Shown here: positions 28,364 through 36,425 of the stretch, piece by piece
Layout: each line of letters opens with the position of its first letter
Numbering within the stretch: position 1 is the stretch's first letter
From: CAZPGL01 sp964586175
GTDB taxonomy: Bacteria; Actinomycetota; Acidimicrobiia; Acidimicrobiales; MedAcidi-G1
Length of the DNA stretch: 64,000 nt
Assembly (NCBI GenBank): GCA_964586175.1
Contig: CAZPGL010000004.1
Span: forward strand, 47,806 to 111,805
Direction: 5' to 3'
Made by a program: the position numbers and the translations under genes
Notes under the pieces: model-generated
What the model saw: the letters and a program-made list of their open reading frames with translations, nothing else
Told to the model about the DNA's origin: nothing
Databases searched by the model: none

Positions 28364-29068
28364 CTAGTGGCGGTGGCCGGCCCGACGTCGTGCCGCGGTG
28401 CGGTCACGGCGCTCGCTGCGCCGCTCCATGCGGAGTTGCCGGCGGCGGTCGGCCCGACGCTGGTAGGGGGTGTCGGGCAAGTCCCGTTCGGCGGTCGCCT
28501 GACGCCACACCTTCACGAACCGCTGCCCGGCGGTCACCAGGGTGAGGGCCAGCATGATCCAGAGCACTGGCAGCAGCACCTCGGAGAACAGCAGGCCGAA
28601 GGCCAGCACGATGAACCGCTCGGCCCGCTCCATCACGCCGCCCTTGGCGTCGAAGCCCAGTGATTCGGCCTTGGCCCGCTGGTAGGAGATGAGCATGGCC
28701 GAGGCCATGACGGCGACCGGCAGCATCATGGTGCGCCCGGGCTGGGTACCGGCGAAATGCCAGGCCACCCCGCCGAACAGCAGGGCGTCGGTGAGCCGGT
28801 CGGACACCGAGTCGAAGAAGGCACCGCGCTTGGAGGACGTGCCCGAGGCCTTGGCCACCGCACCGTCGAGGGCGTCGGGGATGCCGGTGAGCACGAGGAA
28901 CAAGAACCCGAAGCGCAGGTAGCCGAGGCCGATGGAGACCGCGGCCGCAGTGGCCATGGCGATGCCGATGACGGTGACGACGTCGGCGGTGATTCCGGTG
29001 CGGCGCAAGCTTCGGCCGATGGGAATCAGACCCCGATCGACGACCGCCCGCCAGTTGCCGTCCAACAT
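28364..29068 (-). CDS. pgsA: CDP-alcohol phosphatidyltransferase, probable phosphatidylinositol phosphate synthase
   Basis: 234 residues, about six TM helices. The CDP-alcohol motif is nearly canonical: Asp65-xx-Asp68-Gly69-xx-Ala72-Lys73-x8-Gly82-xxx-Asp86-xxx-Asp90. The usual Arg after Ala is Lys here. Context (PatA, PimA) favours inositol phosphate as acceptor. A C-terminal basic tail follows the last TM. I choose ATG 29068 because AGGAGG (29076-29081) is 7 bases upstream; the ATG at 29074 is only 1 base from it. Confidence 0.85.
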   Translation of the reverse strand: MLDGNWRAVVDRGLIPIGRSLRRTGITADVVTVIGIAMATAAAVSIGLGYLRFGFLFLVLTGIPDALDGAVAKASGTSSKRGAFFDSVSDRLTDALLFGGVAWHFAGTQPGRTMMLPVAVMASAMLISYQRAKAESLGFDAKGGVMERAERFIVLAFGLLFSEVLLPVLWIMLALTLVTAGQRFVKVWRQATAERDLPDTPYQRRADRRRQLRMERRSERRDRTAARRRAGHRH

Positions 29069-29075
29069 GTGCATG

Positions 29076-29081
29076 CCTCCT
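29076..29081 (-). promoter_or_regulatory. Strong Shine-Dalgarno AGGAGG of pgsA
   Basis: AGGAGG 7 bases before the ATG at 29068. It decides the start and marks pgsA as one of the few SD-led operon heads. A TACCAT at 29122-29127 could be its -10. The rest of the 167-base gap has no ORF; an imperfect inverted repeat near 29210-29233 may be part of the upstream gene's terminator. Confidence 0.6.
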
Positions 29082-29235
29082 GTGGCCACCCGGGGATCGG
29101 ACGCGGACCGGCGTGGCGGCGATGGTACGCGACTCCGGCCACGTGGTCGGCCGGTGTCGTGGTGCGAACGGGGAACAGGCTACCAGGGGCCGTCGGACCG
29201 CCGGTGGTTGTCCGCCAACGGTCACACCCACCGAG

Positions 29236-29778
29236 TCAGGAGTCGCTGCTCCAGTCCTCGGGGTTGTCCTCGACGTGCTGGGCCACGATCGCACCGTCGA
29301 CGCCATCGACGAACACCAGGCCCCGGGTGCCAGGCGGGTCCTCATTGGAGTAGACGAGGATGCGCCAGGTGGGGCGACTGCGCAGGCCCCGCCACGCCAT
29401 CTGGGCCGAGGCGTGGCCGACGGGGAACCCGACGGCCCGGGTGGCGGCGACCAGGGCATCGGTCTCGTCGATGGCGAGGGTCCAGCCTCCCTGCAGGTGG
29501 TACAACCCGACGAGGGCCAGACCGACCGCGCCGACGATCAGACCGCCGTTGGTCAACGGGGAGGATTCGGCGGCCACGGCCACGATCACGGCGACGGCGG
29601 CGATCGCCAGGTACAGCACCCCGGGGATCCGTCGGCGGTTGTTGTCGGGAAACACGTACGGGCCGACCAGCCCCGTGACGTCCAGATCGGCCGGCAGGGC
29701 GTCGCGGACCTCGGCGTCGTGTCCGGCCGGACCGGGCAGGTCGTCGGCGGGTTGGTCAGCCGGGTTCACCGCATCCAC
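29236..29778 (-). CDS. Hypothetical two-TM membrane protein
   Basis: 180 residues. The acidic N-terminal 45 residues precede two hydrophobic helices (about 52-70 and 77-95), then a soluble C-terminal domain with GWTLAIDETDALVAATRAVGFPVGHASAQMAWRG-like sequence that resembles a small PH-type fold in layout, though I cannot confirm it. I do not recognise the family. GTG at 29778 is 7 bases from TAGGGT. Its 5' end overlaps the 3' end of comF by 13 bases. Confidence 0.7.
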   Translation of the reverse strand: MDAVNPADQPADDLPGPAGHDAEVRDALPADLDVTGLVGPYVFPDNNRRRIPGVLYLAIAAVAVIVAVAAESSPLTNGGLIVGAVGLALVGLYHLQGGWTLAIDETDALVAATRAVGFPVGHASAQMAWRGLRSRPTWRILVYSNEDPPGTRGLVFVDGVDGAIVAQHVEDNPEDWSSDS

Positions 29779-30485
29779 GCGCCGGACCCTATCGGGGTGC
29801 CCTTCGGGATCGACCGGCGGGGTCGGGCCGGCGGGGTGGCGGCGACCACCGCCGCGGCGACCCGCTCGGCACCCTCGGCATACAGGGCACGGCGAGCCGC
29901 GGCCAGGGACGCCCCGGTGGTCGTGACGTCGTCGACGAGCAGGATCCAGCCCGGGGGCGGCACCGGGCGGGCCCGCAGCCGGGGGCCCCGCCGACGGTGC
30001 TCAAGGGACAGCGAGGTTTGGGGTGGGCCGGGAGCGCGGAGCAACAGCCGGCGGGCGGGCAGACCAAGTCGCTCGGCGACAGCCCGGGCCAGAACCTCGC
30101 CGTGATCGACGCCCCGACGGGCCCGCCGGGCCGCGGTGGTCGGCACCCACGTGACGATGGTGCCGCCGGCCACCCCGGCGGGGCCGATCCGGGCAGCCAG
30201 CGCGTCGGCCAACGCCCCCACGGGCGCCCGGCAGCCTCCGTACTTGATGCCCTTCACGAGCTCGGCCGCCGGGCCGTCGTAGGACGCCAGAACCCAGAAG
30301 CCGTCGAAACCACCCGGCGGCAGGTGCAGGGGCGTCGGTCCCAGACGGCCGACGCAGTCGACGCAGGGCCCCGACCGACCGAGAGGGCAGGTCGGACACC
30401 GCTCAGGACCTGACCAGGCCCGCAAGGCCCGCCAGGCCCGTCTCGTGCCGGTCTGGCGACTCACCGAATGTGCGACGTTCTCCAT
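29766..30485 (-). CDS. ComF-family phosphoribosyltransferase-like protein
   Basis: 239 residues. An N-terminal zinc-finger-like part has CPTCPLGRSGPCVDC; GIKYGGCRAPVGALADALA and WVPTTAARRARRGVDHGEVLARAVA follow. The PRPP-binding loop is ILLVDDVTTTGASL. ComF proteins support DNA uptake in naturally competent bacteria, but the family is also common elsewhere with unknown role; no other competence gene is in the window. ATG at 30485 is set by TAGGGT 8 bases upstream. Confidence 0.9.
   Translation of the reverse strand: MENVAHSVSRQTGTRRAWRALRAWSGPERCPTCPLGRSGPCVDCVGRLGPTPLHLPPGGFDGFWVLASYDGPAAELVKGIKYGGCRAPVGALADALAARIGPAGVAGGTIVTWVPTTAARRARRGVDHGEVLARAVAERLGLPARRLLLRAPGPPQTSLSLEHRRRGPRLRARPVPPPGWILLVDDVTTTGASLAAARRALYAEGAERVAAAVVAATPPARPRRSIPKGTPIGSGAWMR
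29786..29791 (-). promoter_or_regulatory. -10 element TAGGGT for the two-TM protein
   Basis: TANNNT 7 bases before the GTG at 29778, inside the last codons of comF. Leaderless arrangement. Confidence 0.45.
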
Positions 30486-30493
30486 GGACCCGA

Positions 30494-30499
30494 ACCCTA
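30494..30499 (-). promoter_or_regulatory. -10 element TAGGGT for comF
   Basis: TANNNT 8 bases upstream of the comF ATG, in the 37-base gap after udk. Confidence 0.5.
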
Positions 30500-30522
30500 G
30501 GGACGGACGGTGACACGCCTGA

Positions 30523-31134
30523 TCAGCCGGTGAGTCGGTCGGCGATGCGCCGGGCGACCGATCCCATGTCGCCGAAGCCGTCCACCACCTCGTCAGCGAT
30601 GTCGGCCCCCGGCTCCACGAAGCGATCGTGCATCGGCGCCACGGTGGCCGCGAACTGGGCCCGCACCCCATCGGCGGTCCGGCCCCGTTCCCGGACATCG
30701 CGTTCGATGCGCCGGGCCAGACGGTCACCCGCCGGCGCCCGGACGAACACCCGGTGATCCAACAGCGGCTGGATCGCCGGCACGGCGAACAGCAGGATCC
30801 CCTCAGCCACGACGATCGGACCCGGTTCGACGCGCCTCGTCGCGCCGGTCCGGCTGTGGGTGGCGAAGTCGTACTCGGGGATGTCGACCGCGCGGCCCTC
30901 GGTCAAGGCGTGCAGATGGGCCACGAAGAGCTCGTGGTCGAGGGCATCGGGATGGTCGTAGTTGACCGTGGCGCGTTCGTCGGGCGACAGGTGCGAATGG
31001 TCCCGGTAGTACTCGTCGAACGGCAGCACGGCCGCGTCGCACCCGGTACGTGCGAGTTGGGCGACGACGGCCCGGGCCAGGGTGGTCTTGCCCGCCCCGC
31101 TCCCTCCGGCGATCCCGCACACCGCGACCTGCAC
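30523..31134 (-). CDS. udk: Uridine kinase
   Basis: Phosphorylates uridine/cytidine in pyrimidine salvage. 203 residues: P-loop GIAGGSGAGKTTLA, PFDEYYRD, VNYDHPDALDHELF, IPEYDFATHSR and VVAEGILLF, all in family order. GTG start, 9 bases after the ahcY stop, so probably cotranscribed with ahcY. Confidence 0.93.
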   Translation of the reverse strand: MQVAVCGIAGGSGAGKTTLARAVVAQLARTGCDAAVLPFDEYYRDHSHLSPDERATVNYDHPDALDHELFVAHLHALTEGRAVDIPEYDFATHSRTGATRRVEPGPIVVAEGILLFAVPAIQPLLDHRVFVRAPAGDRLARRIERDVRERGRTADGVRAQFAATVAPMHDRFVEPGADIADEVVDGFGDMGSVARRIADRLTG

Positions 31135-31143
31135 GGACGCTCC

Positions 31144-32586
31144 TCAGTAGCGGTAGTGGTCGGGCTTGAACGGCCCCGCGGGATCGACCCCCAGGTAGTC
31201 GGCCTGCTCGGCGGACATCTCGGTGAGCCGCACGCCCAGCGAATCGAGGTGCAGCCGGGCCACCTTCTCGTCGAGGACCTTCGGCAAGGTCACCACCTCA
31301 CGGCCGTACGACTCCGCCGCGGCGTGCAGTTCGATCTGGGCCAGCACCTGGTTCGAGAAGCTGGCCGACATCACGAAGCTGGGGTGCCCGGTGGCGTTGC
31401 CGAGGTTGAGCAGCCGGCCCTCCGACAGAACGATCACCGAGTGGCCGTCGGGGAACAGGAACTCGTCAACCTGGGGCTTGACGGTCAGGCGCTGCACATC
31501 GGACATCCGGTACAGGCCGGCCATGTCGATCTCATTGTCGAAGTGCCCGATGTTGCCGACGATCGCCTGGTGCTTCATGCGGCCCATGTGCTCCGCGGTG
31601 ATGATGTCGCGACAACCGGTGGCCGTGATGAACAGGTCGGCGGTGTCGACCACCCGTTCGAGGGTCGTGACCTCGTAGCCCTGCATGGCGGCCTGCAGAG
31701 CGCAGATCGGGTCGACCTCGGTGACGATCACCCGGGCCCCCTGGCCCCGGAGCGACTCGGCACAGCCCTTCCCGACGTCGCCGAACCCGCACACCACGGC
31801 GACCTTGCCGCCGATCATGACGTCGGTGGCCCGGTTGATGCCGTCGATGAGCGAGTGGCGGCAGCCGTACAGGTTGTCGAACTTGGACTTGGTGACGGCG
31901 TCGTTCACGTTTATGGCCGGGAACCGCAGCGTGCCCTCGTCGCGCATCTGGTAGAGCCGGTGCACCCCGGTGGTGGTCTCCTCGGACACGCCGCGCACGC
32001 CAGCAGCGATACGCGACCAGCGTCCGGGATCCTCGGCCAGCGAGCTCCGCAGCAGATCGAGCACGACGCCCCATTCCTCAGCGTCGTCGTCGGCGGTGGC
32101 CGGCACGGCACCCGCGGCCTCGAACTCGGCTCCCTTGTGGACCACCATCGTGGCGTCGCCACCGTCGTCGAGGATCAGGTTGGGGCCGCCCCCGTCGGGC
32201 CAGCACAGCACCTGGCTGGTCGCCCACCAGTACTCCGGCAGCGTCTCACCCTTCCAGGCGTACACCGGCACGCCCTGCGGGTCGTCGGCGGTGCCGTCGG
32301 GACCGACCACCACGGCAGCCGCCGCGTGGTCCTGGGTGGAGAAGATGTTGCAGCTCGCCCAGCGGACCTCGGCGCCGAGCACCGTCAAGGTCTCGATGAG
32401 CACCGCTGTCTGCACGGTCATGTGCAGTGATCCGGTGATGCGGGCACCGGCCAACGGCTGGGCGTCGGCGTACTCGGCGCGCAGGGCCATGAGCCCGGGC
32501 ATCTCGTGTTCGGCCAGGCGGATCTCGTGGCGACCGAAGGTGTGCAGGGACAGGTCGGCGACGCGATGGTCTTCCCGCAGGGACAT
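31144..32586 (-). CDS. ahcY: Adenosylhomocysteinase
   Basis: NAD-dependent hydrolysis of S-adenosylhomocysteine to homocysteine and adenosine, recycling the product of SAM methyltransferases. 480 residues: [46 protein letters not shown], the NAD loop [15 protein letters not shown], and KPDHYRY at the very C-terminus with the conserved Lys and Tyr. The ATG at 32586 follows a Shine-Dalgarno GAGGAG. The leader is about 95 bases and structured. Confidence 0.97.
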   Translation of the reverse strand: MSLREDHRVADLSLHTFGRHEIRLAEHEMPGLMALRAEYADAQPLAGARITGSLHMTVQTAVLIETLTVLGAEVRWASCNIFSTQDHAAAAVVVGPDGTADDPQGVPVYAWKGETLPEYWWATSQVLCWPDGGGPNLILDDGGDATMVVHKGAEFEAAGAVPATADDDAEEWGVVLDLLRSSLAEDPGRWSRIAAGVRGVSEETTTGVHRLYQMRDEGTLRFPAINVNDAVTKSKFDNLYGCRHSLIDGINRATDVMIGGKVAVVCGFGDVGKGCAESLRGQGARVIVTEVDPICALQAAMQGYEVTTLERVVDTADLFITATGCRDIITAEHMGRMKHQAIVGNIGHFDNEIDMAGLYRMSDVQRLTVKPQVDEFLFPDGHSVIVLSEGRLLNLGNATGHPSFVMSASFSNQVLAQIELHAAAESYGREVVTLPKVLDEKVARLHLDSLGVRLTEMSAEQADYLGVDPAGPFKPDHYRY

Positions 32587-32603
32587 GACGACTCCTCGTG
32601 GTG

Positions 32604-32622
32604 CGGGACCCGGCAGGTCCCG
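32604..32622 (-). promoter_or_regulatory. Perfect 7-bp hairpin in the ahcY 5' leader
   Basis: CGGGACC and GGTCCCG around a 5-base loop, about 17 bases upstream of the ahcY ATG and just before its Shine-Dalgarno site. A second, 5-bp stem lies further upstream (CTGAC/GTCAG). It may influence translation. It does not match the SAH-riboswitch core that I know. Confidence 0.45.
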
Positions 32623-32687
32623 ACGATGGTGATCGGTGGTCGTAGCTGGGGTCGTCTGACACCGGTCGGTCAGCCACTCAAGCCGGA

Positions 32688-32693
32688 AGCCTA
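32688..32693 (-). promoter_or_regulatory. -10 element TAGGCT for ahcY
   Basis: TANNNT about 100 bases upstream of the ahcY ATG. If used, it gives ahcY a long leader, unlike most genes of the window. The surrounding 136-base gap contains no supported gene. Confidence 0.4.
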
Positions 32694-32722
32694 GCGACCG
32701 TCCCCGCGCCGTACCTCAGCGG

Positions 32723-33613
32723 TCAGACCCGCCATTCCAACCCGGGTGCCGGTGCCGGGTCGAAGCCCTCATGGAGGGCGAGGGCCAAACCCAACTGCTC
32801 GCCCCACACGGCCAGCTCCACCACGGCGTCGAGCGGCCCGGGACCGGTCGATCGCACGACGTCGAGCCCGGCCACGAACTCGTCGAGCAGCGCCTCGTAA
32901 CGGTCGAGCTGGGCCGCGTCGACAGGGTCCTCATGGGCCCCCCGGAGCATCACAGCGTGGAACACCTGCCGGGTCACGTCGCCGTGCTGGCCCCACGAAC
33001 AGACCTCATCGTGGGCCAACTGCGGCGTGGACGCCGCCCAGCAGGCCACCTTGCCGTGCCGGTTGACCTGGAACTTCCAGTAGTCGGCGAGCGCCGCACC
33101 CACGGGACCGCCGCCATGGACGAGGGGTAGCCGCCGACCGATACGGCGAACCAACCCATCGACCGCCGGAGCCATCTCTGCGATCCGATCGGCCAGCCGG
33201 TCGGCCAGCGACGCGGCGTCGGGCACCGGCCGGTCCACGGCACGGGCGACGACGGCCAACCCCCCGACGACCCTCGCAGCGAGGCCCAGGCGGTCGGCGT
33301 GGCCGTCGGGTCCGCCGGGCACGACGAACGCCGTCGGGTCGCCACCGCCCCCCAGGTCGACCACCAGCGTGCGGGCGGGCCGCACGCCCGCCGGGTCGAT
33401 GATCGGGACCGGCGACCACGGAGCCACCAGCCCGGCCACACCGCGGGCCGCCACCGCCCCCAGCCCGGTTCCGCAGAACGCGACCGCCGCGGGCGGCGGC
33501 ACCGGATCGAGGCCGGCGAGAGCGTGCAGGGTCCGTCGGATCTGGGACGGGGCGTCCGCCGAGTGTGCGACCAGCCCCAGGCTGTCTGAGGGGTGGGACG
33601 GCGCGGGGGCCAC
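32723..33613 (-). CDS. SIS-domain phosphoglucose/phosphomannose isomerase-like protein
   Basis: 296 residues with two weak SIS (sugar isomerase) halves: LVVDLGGGGDPTAFVVPGGPDGHADRLGL and RRLPLVHGGGPVGAALADYWKFQVNRHGK. It corresponds in place and shape to Rv3256c and the TobH-type proteins of the actinobacterial manB-SIS-manA group. Whether it isomerises sugars is uncertain because typical PGI catalytic residues are not obvious. GTG at 33613 begins 1 base after the manA stop. Confidence 0.75.
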   Translation of the reverse strand: MAPAPSHPSDSLGLVAHSADAPSQIRRTLHALAGLDPVPPPAAVAFCGTGLGAVAARGVAGLVAPWSPVPIIDPAGVRPARTLVVDLGGGGDPTAFVVPGGPDGHADRLGLAARVVGGLAVVARAVDRPVPDAASLADRLADRIAEMAPAVDGLVRRIGRRLPLVHGGGPVGAALADYWKFQVNRHGKVACWAASTPQLAHDEVCSWGQHGDVTRQVFHAVMLRGAHEDPVDAAQLDRYEALLDEFVAGLDVVRSTGPGPLDAVVELAVWGEQLGLALALHEGFDPAPAPGLEWRV

Positions 33614-33614
33614 G

Positions 33615-34721
33615 TCAGGCCCCGGTCCCGGAACCCACCGACACGGTGAACGCCACACCGTCGGTGTCCACCCGGTACGGACCGTCGGCGGCCGGCACAC
33701 AAGCCGCAGCGCCCGCCGGGAGCACCAGATGGCGGCCGGCAGCGGTGACATCGGTGGTGCCGGCGGTCCCGACGACGACGTCGGGGCCGGCCCGGACCGC
33801 CATGTCGGCCGACGTTCCGACCAGACGCTCGACGCAGAACTCGGCGACCGGCACGTCGTACCGGTGCCGGGCTCCGTCGGGCCGCTGGACGGACGCGGTG
33901 GCGGACACGTCGGCGACGGCCCGGAAGGTCGCCGGATCGACCGGCTTGGTCGTGAACCCGCCTCGTACGACGTTGTCGGTGGACGACATGACCTCGACGG
34001 CCAGCCCGCCCAGGTAGGCGTGGACCACCCCGGGCCCAAGGAACAGCGCCTCCCCGGGCGACAGGTGCCGGTGACACAGGAGTGGCACCAGCGCCAAGGC
34101 GGGATCACCCGGGTGGATGTCGGCCAGCCGGACGACCAGCGATGCCTCGGCCGACCAGGGCCCGTCGGTCGTCCGGCGACAGCGGTCGACGAAGTCCGAG
34201 GGGTCCGGGGAGGCGAACGCCGCATCGACGGCGGCTGCCAGCCCGTGGTCGTCGAGCGCGGCGCTCACCCTGGTGGGAAGACCGAGACCGTGGGCGACGG
34301 CACGCGCCTCAGCGACCGGACGGAACCCGCAGAGCGCCTCGAAGTGGGACAGCGCACACACCAGCTCGGGCTTGGGCCGATCGTCGAGGAATGCCCGGTG
34401 GGGCGCATCGGGTTCGACGCCGGCCGCCTCTTCGGCGGCGAACCCCGCGGCGGCATGGACTGCATCCGGATGGACCTGCAACGACAGCGGTCGGTCGGCG
34501 GCCAGGATCTTGACCAGGTACGGCATCGCCTCGCCGAGTCCGGCCAGCAGGTCCGCCAGCGAGGTCGTCGTGTCCTCGGCCAGGAGCGACGGACCCGACG
34601 GGTGGATCCCGTACCACAGCTCGGCTTCGGGGCGACCCGACGGGGGCCGCCCGCCCAGGTCGGCGATGGCGCTGTGGGAACCCCAGTCGTAGTACTGGAG
34701 CCGTCCCTCGAGGAGCTGCAC
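33615..34721 (-). CDS. manA: Mannose-6-phosphate isomerase, type I
   Basis: Zinc enzyme interconverting fructose-6-phosphate and mannose-6-phosphate, entry to GDP-mannose. 368 residues: YYDWGSHSAIADLGG, AELWYGIHPSGPS, LSLQVHPDAVHAAAGF (zinc ligands), and GEALFLGPGVVHAYLGGLAVEVMSSTDNVVRGG-type cupin motif. GTG start. It follows the Trm112-like gene by 22 bases and runs into the SIS gene. Confidence 0.94.
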   Translation of the reverse strand: MQLLEGRLQYYDWGSHSAIADLGGRPPSGRPEAELWYGIHPSGPSLLAEDTTTSLADLLAGLGEAMPYLVKILAADRPLSLQVHPDAVHAAAGFAAEEAAGVEPDAPHRAFLDDRPKPELVCALSHFEALCGFRPVAEARAVAHGLGLPTRVSAALDDHGLAAAVDAAFASPDPSDFVDRCRRTTDGPWSAEASLVVRLADIHPGDPALALVPLLCHRHLSPGEALFLGPGVVHAYLGGLAVEVMSSTDNVVRGGFTTKPVDPATFRAVADVSATASVQRPDGARHRYDVPVAEFCVERLVGTSADMAVRAGPDVVVGTAGTTDVTAAGRHLVLPAGAAACVPAADGPYRVDTDGVAFTVSVGSGTGA

Positions 34722-34743
34722 GACGTCGCCGGTGTGGTGGGTC

Positions 34744-35010
34744 TCAGGCCTCGAACGTGGGGCGCAGCCCGTCGGCAGCGACCTTGGCCATCAGGCGGTC
34801 GTGTTCACCGTCGTCGACGGTCTCGGCCTCGTCGATGAGCATCACCGGGATCCCGTCGGTGATCGTGTAACGACGCCGCAGCCGGTCGTTGTACAGGCAG
34901 GCCTCGTCGGCCAGATGGTAGAGCGGCCCCTTGTCCTCGGGGCAGGCCAGGATCTCGAGGAGCATGGGATCGAGGGTCGCAGGCTCAGGGGTCGGGGATT
35001 CGGCGGTCAT
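34744..35010 (-). CDS. Trm112-family small protein
   Basis: 88 residues. LLEILACPEDKGPLYHL and YTITDGIPVMLIDEA are the family signatures. Only the first Cys of the usual zinc pair is kept (CPED in place of CPxC), so zinc binding is doubtful. Bacterial members sit in the manB-manA neighbourhood of Actinobacteria, as here. ATG at 35010 overlaps manB by 4 bases. Confidence 0.85.
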   Translation of the reverse strand: MTAESPTPEPATLDPMLLEILACPEDKGPLYHLADEACLYNDRLRRRYTITDGIPVMLIDEAETVDDGEHDRLMAKVAADGLRPTFEA

Positions 35011-36380
35011 GACGTCTCCTGTCCGGTGGTTTCGCCTTCGATCACGGCTCGGACCTCGGTAACCCGCTCGGCGCACATCGCTTCGTCGGCGGCCTCCAGG
35101 TTGAGGCGGAGCAACGGTTCGGTGTTGGACGGGCGGAGGTTGAACCACCAGCCGTCACCGTCGACGGTCAGGCCGTCCAACCGGTCCTGGGGTCGGTCAG
35201 CGTAGTGGCCGGCGACCAGTTCGATGAACGCCGCCGGATCCTCGACCTGCAGGTTGATCTCGCCGGACGCCGCGTACCGGTCGTACGGGGCGAGGAGTTC
35301 GCTGAGCGGGCCCGCCGACCGGGACAGGGCCTCCAACACCACGAGGGCGGCGATGAGCCCCGAGTCGGCCCGGTAGTTCCGCCGGAAGTAGTAGTGGCCC
35401 GAGTGCTCACCACCGAACGCCGCCCCCTCGGCGGCCATGACCTCCTTGATGAAGGAGTGTCCGACCCGGGTGCGGAGCGGGCGCCCCCCCAACTCGGTGA
35501 TCACCTCGGGCACCACCCGCGAACAGATCAGGTTGTGGATGATCGCCGCACCGGGCTCGCGTTCGAGGACCCCGGCGGCGACGAGCGCCGTGGTGAGCGA
35601 CCCGGAGACCGGTCGGGCCCGCTCGTCGACGAGGAACACCCGGTCGGCGTCACCGTCGAACGCCAACCCGACGTCGGCCCCGGCGGCCACCACCCGGGCC
35701 CGCAGGTCCTCGAGGTTCTCCGGCTGGATGGGGTCGGCCGGATGGTTCGGAAACGTGCCGTCCAACTCGCCGTAGAGGATCTCGACGTCGAACGGAAGGG
35801 CGTCGAACACGGCTGGCACGACCATGCCCCCCATCCCGTTGGCCGTGTCGACCACCACCCGCAGCGGCCGCAGGGCCCGGACGTCGACGAACGACCGGAC
35901 GTGGTCGGCGAAGGCGTCCAGCAAATCGAGCGTCGACACCGCTCCCCCGCCGGGGCCGGCCGGCACCCCGGCCACCACCTCGTCACGGACCTCACCCAGG
36001 CCGGAGTCGATGCCGACGGGTCGGGCCGCCGACAGGCAGCACTTGATGCCGTTGTATCCGGCCGGATTGTGGCTGGCCGTGAACACCGCTCCGGGAACGT
36101 CGAGATGGCCGGAGGCGAAGTAGAGCATGTCCGTCGAGCACAACCCCAGGTCGACGACGTCGAGACCCTGGTCGAGGACCCCTGCGGTGAAGGCCTCCAC
36201 CAGTCCGGGACCCGACGGGCGCATATCGCGGCCCACCGCCACCCGGGTGGTCGACGGCTCGACCCGGCGGACCAGCCGGGCGAACGCCCCGCCGATGTCG
36301 CGGGCGACCGCCTCGTCGAACTGTTCGGGAACCAGACCCCGGACGTCGTAGGCCTTGAAGATGGCTCCCGGGTCGCCCAT
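35007..36380 (-). CDS. manB: Phosphomannomutase/phosphoglucomutase
   Basis: Converts mannose-6-phosphate to mannose-1-phosphate (and possibly glucose phosphates). 457 residues in the four-domain order: IFKAYDVRGLVP, phosphoserine loop TASHNPAGYNGIK, metal loop DGDADRVFLVDE, sugar-binding GGEHSGHYYFR and phosphate-binding RPSNTEPLLRLN. ATG at 36380 is 8 bases from TAGGGT. First gene of manB-trm112-manA-SIS. Confidence 0.94.
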   Translation of the reverse strand: MGDPGAIFKAYDVRGLVPEQFDEAVARDIGGAFARLVRRVEPSTTRVAVGRDMRPSGPGLVEAFTAGVLDQGLDVVDLGLCSTDMLYFASGHLDVPGAVFTASHNPAGYNGIKCCLSAARPVGIDSGLGEVRDEVVAGVPAGPGGGAVSTLDLLDAFADHVRSFVDVRALRPLRVVVDTANGMGGMVVPAVFDALPFDVEILYGELDGTFPNHPADPIQPENLEDLRARVVAAGADVGLAFDGDADRVFLVDERARPVSGSLTTALVAAGVLEREPGAAIIHNLICSRVVPEVITELGGRPLRTRVGHSFIKEVMAAEGAAFGGEHSGHYYFRRNYRADSGLIAALVVLEALSRSAGPLSELLAPYDRYAASGEINLQVEDPAAFIELVAGHYADRPQDRLDGLTVDGDGWWFNLRPSNTEPLLRLNLEAADEAMCAERVTEVRAVIEGETTGQETS

Positions 36381-36388
36381 GGCGCCAA

Positions 36389-36394
36389 ACCCTA
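36389..36394 (-). promoter_or_regulatory. -10 element TAGGGT for the manB operon
   Basis: TANNNT 8 bases upstream of the manB ATG, in the 45-base gap after the GtrA-GT2 gene. Confidence 0.5.
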
Positions 36395-36425
36395 CCGATC
36401 CCGGCGGTTCCGGCGGATCAGCTCA

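Noticed and set aside
29069..29235. tRNA or small RNA gene in the 167-base gap
   Set aside because: No cloverleaf, TTCGA loop or CCA-type end is seen; only weak inverted repeats.
32246..32677. 143-codon minus-strand ORF starting in the ahcY leader
   Set aside because: It is almost wholly inside ahcY in another frame, is arginine/proline-rich and has no motif.
32587..32715. SAH or SAM riboswitch upstream of ahcY
   Set aside because: I looked for the conserved SAH core (GAGGAGCGCUGC-like) and SAM-type motifs and saw neither; only simple hairpins are present.
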